Shown here piece after piece: positions 5,550-8,692 of a stretch of DNA of 8,692 nucleotides (its first letter is position 1; the number at the start of each line of letters is the position of its first letter). The DNA comes from JBBQTU01 sp038213005 (GTDB lineage: Bacteria > Planctomycetota > Phycisphaerae > Tepidisphaerales > Tepidisphaeraceae). The notes under the pieces were generated by a model that was not told the origin of the DNA, did not search any database, and worked only from the letters and a program-made list of their open reading frames with translations. The DNA lies in the NCBI GenBank assembly GCA_038213005.1, contig JBBQTU010000181.1, positions 1-8,692 of the forward strand. The letters run 5' to 3'. Made by a program: the position numbers and the translations under genes.

Positions 5550-6194
5550 TCAGGCCTTGGCTTTGGCTTTTTTTGTCGCGTCACCGGCGGCCGGGGCGTT
5601 GTAGACCACGCGGCGCAGGCAGACGTAGAGATCGTGCAGTTCCTCAAGCTTCAGATGGTTCTCAATGAACTTCTGTGCCTCGGCAAGCGTGGACTTTTCG
5701 TCGACGGCGCCCTGAGCCTTCAGGTAGGCCAGCATGGTGTCGTCCAGCGGCATCGCGGCCTGCTCGAAACAGAACATGAGGATCGAACCTTCGAGGAAGG
5801 GGTTCATGCCCGGCAGGTCGCGGACGATCTGGCGTGCATCGGCCTTCTTGAGCGTGCCCAGGCGATCGAGGCTGAGGGTTCCCTCTTTCTCGAAGATGCC
5901 GTTGAGGAGCTGTACGATGATCGCGGCGCGTTTCTCCACCAGTGGATACTTCACGCCGATCATGGACTGCAATTCCAGTTCGGTGGCAACGCGGAGTTCG
6001 TTGAGGTCGACGAACTCGCGCTCGACGACTTTCACGGCTTCATCCGCCCGGGCATCGGGGGCATCAAAGGACATCGTGGCCCGCACCATGGCGCGGACCG
6101 GGTCAACCTTGGCCAGCGGATGCGGCTTGCCGTCCTTGAGCACGCGTTTGAGCAGGCTCTTGAGTTCGTCAGCGTATTTACCAGCGTTCTTCAT
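5550..6194 (-). CDS. HhH-GPD/endonuclease III-like protein, degenerate active site
   Basis: A 214-residue protein whose layout follows endonuclease III. It has PHPLAKVDPVRAMVRATMSF (25-44, compare the helix with the QATD segment), a middle region ending in KRAAIIVQLLNGI (88-100), then LPGMNPFLEG (127-136) where endonuclease III has its LPGVGRKTA hairpin. An ungapped 18-residue step from that hairpin puts D151 exactly at the catalytic Asp138 of the E. coli enzyme. The catalytic Lys120 is replaced by Phe133, the second hairpin Gly by Asn131, and the C-terminal four-Cys iron-sulfur cluster is absent. The C-terminus is a Lys/Ala tail. It is therefore either a monofunctional glycosylase or, more likely, a binding protein that has lost lyase chemistry; the substrate is unknown. 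ATG 6194 has AGGTAG nine bases upstream, straddling the rbfA stop. Family comparison is from memory, not a search. Confidence 0.68.
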   Translation of the reverse strand: MKNAGKYADELKSLLKRVLKDGKPHPLAKVDPVRAMVRATMSFDAPDARADEAVKVVEREFVDLNELRVATELELQSMIGVKYPLVEKRAAIIVQLLNGIFEKEGTLSLDRLGTLKKADARQIVRDLPGMNPFLEGSILMFCFEQAAMPLDDTMLAYLKAQGAVDEKSTLAEAQKFIENHLKLEELHDLYVCLRRVVYNAPAAGDATKKAKAKA

Positions 6195-6203
6195 AATCCG
6201 TGT

Positions 6204-6686
6204 CTACCTGTCGTTTTCCGGGTTGTCCGTGGTGTCCGGCTCATTGCCGGGCGCCGTTTCAGGAGACGGGGCTGGCTGCTCAGATGCACCAGCGTCCGAT
6301 GCCGGCGCGTCGGAGCGCGGCTGACTGCCGGCCTGCTGCTGCCGCTCCAGTTCGATCATCCGCAGCGTCTCGAGGATCGCCATTTCCTTCTTCAGGCCTT
6401 CGTCCAGGTGGAACTTGAGAAACGGCACCTGGCGAATCTCCATGACTTTCGTCAGCCGCGTCCGCATCAGGCCCGCGGAATGCTTCAGCGCGTTCAGGGC
6501 GGCGGTCTGCTTGCCTTCGGATCCCATCACCGTCACATAGACGTCGGCGCTGGAGATGTCCTCGCTGACCTCGACGCGCGTGATGCTCGGAAGCCCGACC
6601 AGCCGGGGGTCATTCAACTCGCGCAGAATGACCATGGCCAGCTCGCGCTGGATCATGCTGGCAAGTCTTTCAGTGCGTCGGGACAT
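6204..6686 (-). CDS. rbfA: 30S ribosome-binding factor A
   Basis: Ribosome maturation factor that binds the 30S subunit late in assembly and helps process the 5' end of 16S rRNA. The core follows the family. It has SRRTERLASMIQRELAMVIL at the N-terminus, NDPRLVGLPSITRVEVSEDI (25-44), a strand with ADVYVTVMG (47-55), and IRQVPFLKFHLDEGLKKEMA (84-103) with the conserved RxVPxLxFxxD pattern. The core ends near 116. It is followed by a 44-residue acidic, Pro/Ser/Ala-rich tail (about 117-160) that the 133-residue E. coli protein lacks. The ATG at 6686 is only 3 bases after the ylxP stop and has no clear ribosome binding site, which points to coupled translation. Its place after infB and ylxP is the conserved order. 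Confidence 0.95.
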   Translation of the reverse strand: MSRRTERLASMIQRELAMVILRELNDPRLVGLPSITRVEVSEDISSADVYVTVMGSEGKQTAALNALKHSAGLMRTRLTKVMEIRQVPFLKFHLDEGLKKEMAILETLRMIELERQQQAGSQPRSDAPASDAGASEQPAPSPETAPGNEPDTTDNPENDR

Positions 6687-6689
6687 AAG

Positions 6690-6971
6690 TCACAGCATTT
6701 CTATCTTGTAATCCAGCAGGTTCACCTGCGGGACTGTCTTCACAAAATCAACCAGCTTGCTCAGGGCGCCCTGAACGTATGCCGTCTCGTTGCTGACCAT
6801 CGCGATTCCCAGCACCGACCGCTGATGCGCATCCAGCGAGCCGACCTCGGCGATCGACACATTATGGCCGTGGGCAATCCGGTCCTTGAGACTCAGGATC
6901 ACCCGCCGCTTGTCTTTAAGACTCAGCGCGTCAGGAATCTCCAGCTCAATCTGCAGGACGCCAACAGTCAT
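6690..6971 (-). CDS. ylxP: DUF503 family protein (YlxP)
   Basis: A 93-residue protein of the DUF503/YlxP family. Its molecular role is not settled; the gene is regularly found between infB and rbfA in many bacteria, which points to translation or ribosome maturation. Family marks are the short strand MTVGVLQIELEIPDALSLKD with SLKDKRRV (17-24), then NVSIAEVGSLDAHQRSVLGI (37-56) and a closing strand. The typical family text reads 'NVSVAEVdhqDlWQRa.lGva', and the match is close. The ATG at 6971 is 5 bases beyond the infB stop. No Shine-Dalgarno sequence is visible, so translation probably re-initiates from infB. Confidence 0.93.
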   Translation of the reverse strand: MTVGVLQIELEIPDALSLKDKRRVILSLKDRIAHGHNVSIAEVGSLDAHQRSVLGIAMVSNETAYVQGALSKLVDFVKTVPQVNLLDYKIEML

Positions 6972-6976
6972 AGTTA

Positions 6977-8692
6977 TTACAACGTTCTCTGGATCGTCTC
7001 CCGGATGTACGCCTCAAAGACGTCGCCGATCTTGATGTCATCGTAACCCGCGAGTTTCATACCACACTCAAAGCCCTGCTTGACTTCCTTGGCGTCGTCC
7101 TTGGCGCGACGGAGGGATTCAAGCATCAGGTCCTGCACCAGCACCGCGCCGTCGCGGAGCAGGCGGATCTTGCTGCCACGCTGGATATGGCCATCGATGA
7201 CCATGCAGCCGGCGATGTTGCCGATCTTGCTGACCTTGAACACCTGACGGACTTCAGCCCGGCCGTGGTACTTCTCACGGATTTCAGGCTCAAGCATCCC
7301 GCTGGCGGCCAGGCGGAGATGATCCAGCAGTTCGTAGATCACGCGATACAGACGCACCTCGATGCGGCGCTGCTCGGCCAGTGCCCGGGCGGATTCGTCC
7401 GGCACCACGTTGAAGCCGATGATGACGGCCTTGGACGCGTCGGCGAGTTCAACGTCGCTCTCATTGATGGCGCCGACCGCCGCATGGATGACGTTGATTC
7501 GCACTTCGGCGTTCTGGGTCTCGACGACCGCCTTCTGCAGCGTTTCGACCGAGCCCTGGACGTCGCCCTTGATGATGAGGCGGATTTCCTTGAGGGTCTG
7601 AGCCGCCATGGACTGCAGGATGCTGTCCAGCGAAACGGCCGTCTTAGACGCCTGCTGTTCGGCACGGGCAAGGGTTTGCCGCTCTTCGGAGATCGCCTTG
7701 GCGCGGTCGATATCGCCGATCGCGTAGAAGTGATCGCCGCTCTTGGGCAGTTGGTTCAGACCGCTGACCACCACCGGCATCGACGCCGTGGCGCCCTCGA
7801 TCCGATCCATGCGATCGTTGAGCACCTGACGCACGCGGCCGTAGGAATCGCCGCAGATCAGGATGTCGCCAGGGCTCAGCGTGCCGTCCTGTACCAGGAC
7901 GGTCGCCACCGCACCCAGGCCTTCCTGCATGTGCGCTTCGATCACCGTGCCCCGTGAAGGAGCGGTCGGATCAGTCTTGAGCTCAAGCAGTTCCGACTGG
8001 TAGTCGAGCATCTCTATGAGCTCTTTGATACCTGTGCCGTTCTGGGCACTGGTTCGGATGACTTCGGTATCGCCGCCCCACTCAACGGGGTTGAGCCCTT
8101 CCTTAGCGAGTTGGCCCAGGACCATGTCCGGGTTGGCTTCAGCACGATCGATCTTGTTCATCGCGACGACGATCGGCACGCCGGCCGCCTTCGCGTGGTT
8201 GATGGACTCAACCGTCTGGGGCTGCACGCCTTCGACGGCCGACACCACCAGCACCACCACGTCGGTCATGTTCGCGCCGCGGGCACGCATGGACGTAAAC
8301 GCCTGGTGTCCGGGCGTATCAATGAACGTCACTCGCCTCTTCTGCCCGCTCTCGGCGGTAATCTCCACCATCCACGCCGCCGTGTGCTGCGTGATGCCGC
8401 CGGCTTCGCCCGCCGCGACATTCGCGTTGCGGATCTTGTCCAGCAGGCTGGTCTTGCCGTGATCGACGTGACCGAGAATGGTCACGACCGGCGGCCGAGG
8501 CTGAAGGTTCCGATCCTCACTGGCCATCTGTACCTTGAACTCGCGCTCCAGAGCCTCTTCAAGCGTGGCCTCTTGCCTGATCTGAAGCTCGATCCCGTAG
8601 TCCAGCGCCAGCGTGGCGGCGACGGCATGATCCAGCGACTGGTTGATGCTGGCGAAAATGCCCAGGCGGATCAGCTTGCCCAGCACATCGTT
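6977..8692 (-). CDS. infB: Translation initiation factor IF-2 (N-terminus outside the window)
   Basis: GTPase that delivers initiator tRNA to the 30S subunit and promotes subunit joining. The visible 571 residues start in the middle of an IF2_N-type domain (GKLIRLGIFASINQSLDHAV) and run to the normal C-terminus. The gene is open at the right edge, so the start lies beyond 8692; the GTG at 8684-8686 is an internal Val. G motifs, numbered from the edge: GHVDHGKTS (74-82), GGITQHTAAW (98-107), DTPGH (125-129), NKID (179-182) and SAQ (215-217). After these come the beta-barrel (GTVIEAHMQEGLGAVATVLV), domain III, and the C1/C2 region with KVSKIGNIAGCMVIDGHIQR, the part that binds fMet-tRNA. The switch I segment reads QHTAAW where many IF-2 proteins have QHIGAY, a conservative lineage difference. 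It is the first visible gene of the operon. Confidence 0.97.
   Translation of the reverse strand, partial: NDVLGKLIRLGIFASINQSLDHAVAATLALDYGIELQIRQEATLEEALEREFKVQMASEDRNLQPRPPVVTILGHVDHGKTSLLDKIRNANVAAGEAGGITQHTAAWMVEITAESGQKRRVTFIDTPGHQAFTSMRARGANMTDVVVLVVSAVEGVQPQTVESINHAKAAGVPIVVAMNKIDRAEANPDMVLGQLAKEGLNPVEWGGDTEVIRTSAQNGTGIKELIEMLDYQSELLELKTDPTAPSRGTVIEAHMQEGLGAVATVLVQDGTLSPGDILICGDSYGRVRQVLNDRMDRIEGATASMPVVVSGLNQLPKSGDHFYAIGDIDRAKAISEERQTLARAEQQASKTAVSLDSILQSMAAQTLKEIRLIIKGDVQGSVETLQKAVVETQNAEVRINVIHAAVGAINESDVELADASKAVIIGFNVVPDESARALAEQRRIEVRLYRVIYELLDHLRLAASGMLEPEIREKYHGRAEVRQVFKVSKIGNIAGCMVIDGHIQRGSKIRLLRDGAVLVQDLMLESLRRAKDDAKEVKQGFECGMKLAGYDDIKIGDVFEAYIRETIQRTL

Noticed and set aside
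4586..5668. Plus-strand frame of 360 codons opposite hisG
   Set aside because: hisG on the minus strand is unambiguous, and this frame shows no domain and continues into the next gene's antisense strand.
5451..7046. Plus-strand frame of 531 codons opposite the endonuclease III-like gene, rbfA and ylxP
   Set aside because: It spans three clear minus-strand genes and their junctions, a pattern expected of a chance open frame in GC-rich DNA.

Overview
The window reads as a piece of a GC-rich bacterial chromosome, most likely a planctomycete and possibly of the Phycisphaerae. That assignment is an inference from the style of the long-form HisG and IF-2 proteins, the GC-rich coding, the lipoprotein-type TPR protein and the gene order. 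No rRNA or other marker is present to fix it. Apart from one toxin-antitoxin pair at the left end, every gene is on the minus strand, so transcription runs mainly right to left.

Right part (8692 down to 4625) is a tight housekeeping cluster, in order of transcription: infB (IF-2, N-terminus cut by the window edge), ylxP (DUF503), rbfA (30S maturation factor), an unnamed HhH-GPD/endonuclease III-like protein with a degenerate active site, and hisG (long-form ATP phosphoribosyltransferase). Gaps are 5, 3, 9 and 28 bases, so this is almost certainly one operon. ylxP and rbfA lack clear Shine-Dalgarno sequences and probably depend on translational coupling. The last two genes have their own ribosome binding sites. 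The infB-ylxP-rbfA order is the classical translation-initiation/ribosome-maturation cluster. The endonuclease III-like gene and hisG in the place where truB often lies are the unusual part.

Middle part (4508 down to 1785) is a single large gene for a probable lipoprotein made almost entirely of tetratricopeptide repeats, with a Pro/Thr/Ala-rich tail built on a 7-residue repeat. It lies 116 bases downstream of hisG.

Left part (1 to 1718) is accessory DNA. Two complete type II toxin-antitoxin operons face each other tail to tail with only 27 bases between them: vapBC (plus strand, 366-1054) and a RelE-fold toxin/XRE antitoxin pair of HigBA type (minus strand, 1682-1082). Both appear to have promoters placed so close to the first start codon that the transcripts would be leaderless. 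Upstream of vapBC, bases 1-300 hold no credible gene. They contain two inverted, diverged copies of one structured intergenic repeat, one of them carrying an apparent internal deletion of about 50 bases.

Nothing in the window is a clear new defence or mobile system. The points most worth a second look are the degenerate endonuclease III-like protein embedded in the translation operon, the inverted repeat pair, and the paired leaderless toxin-antitoxin operons.
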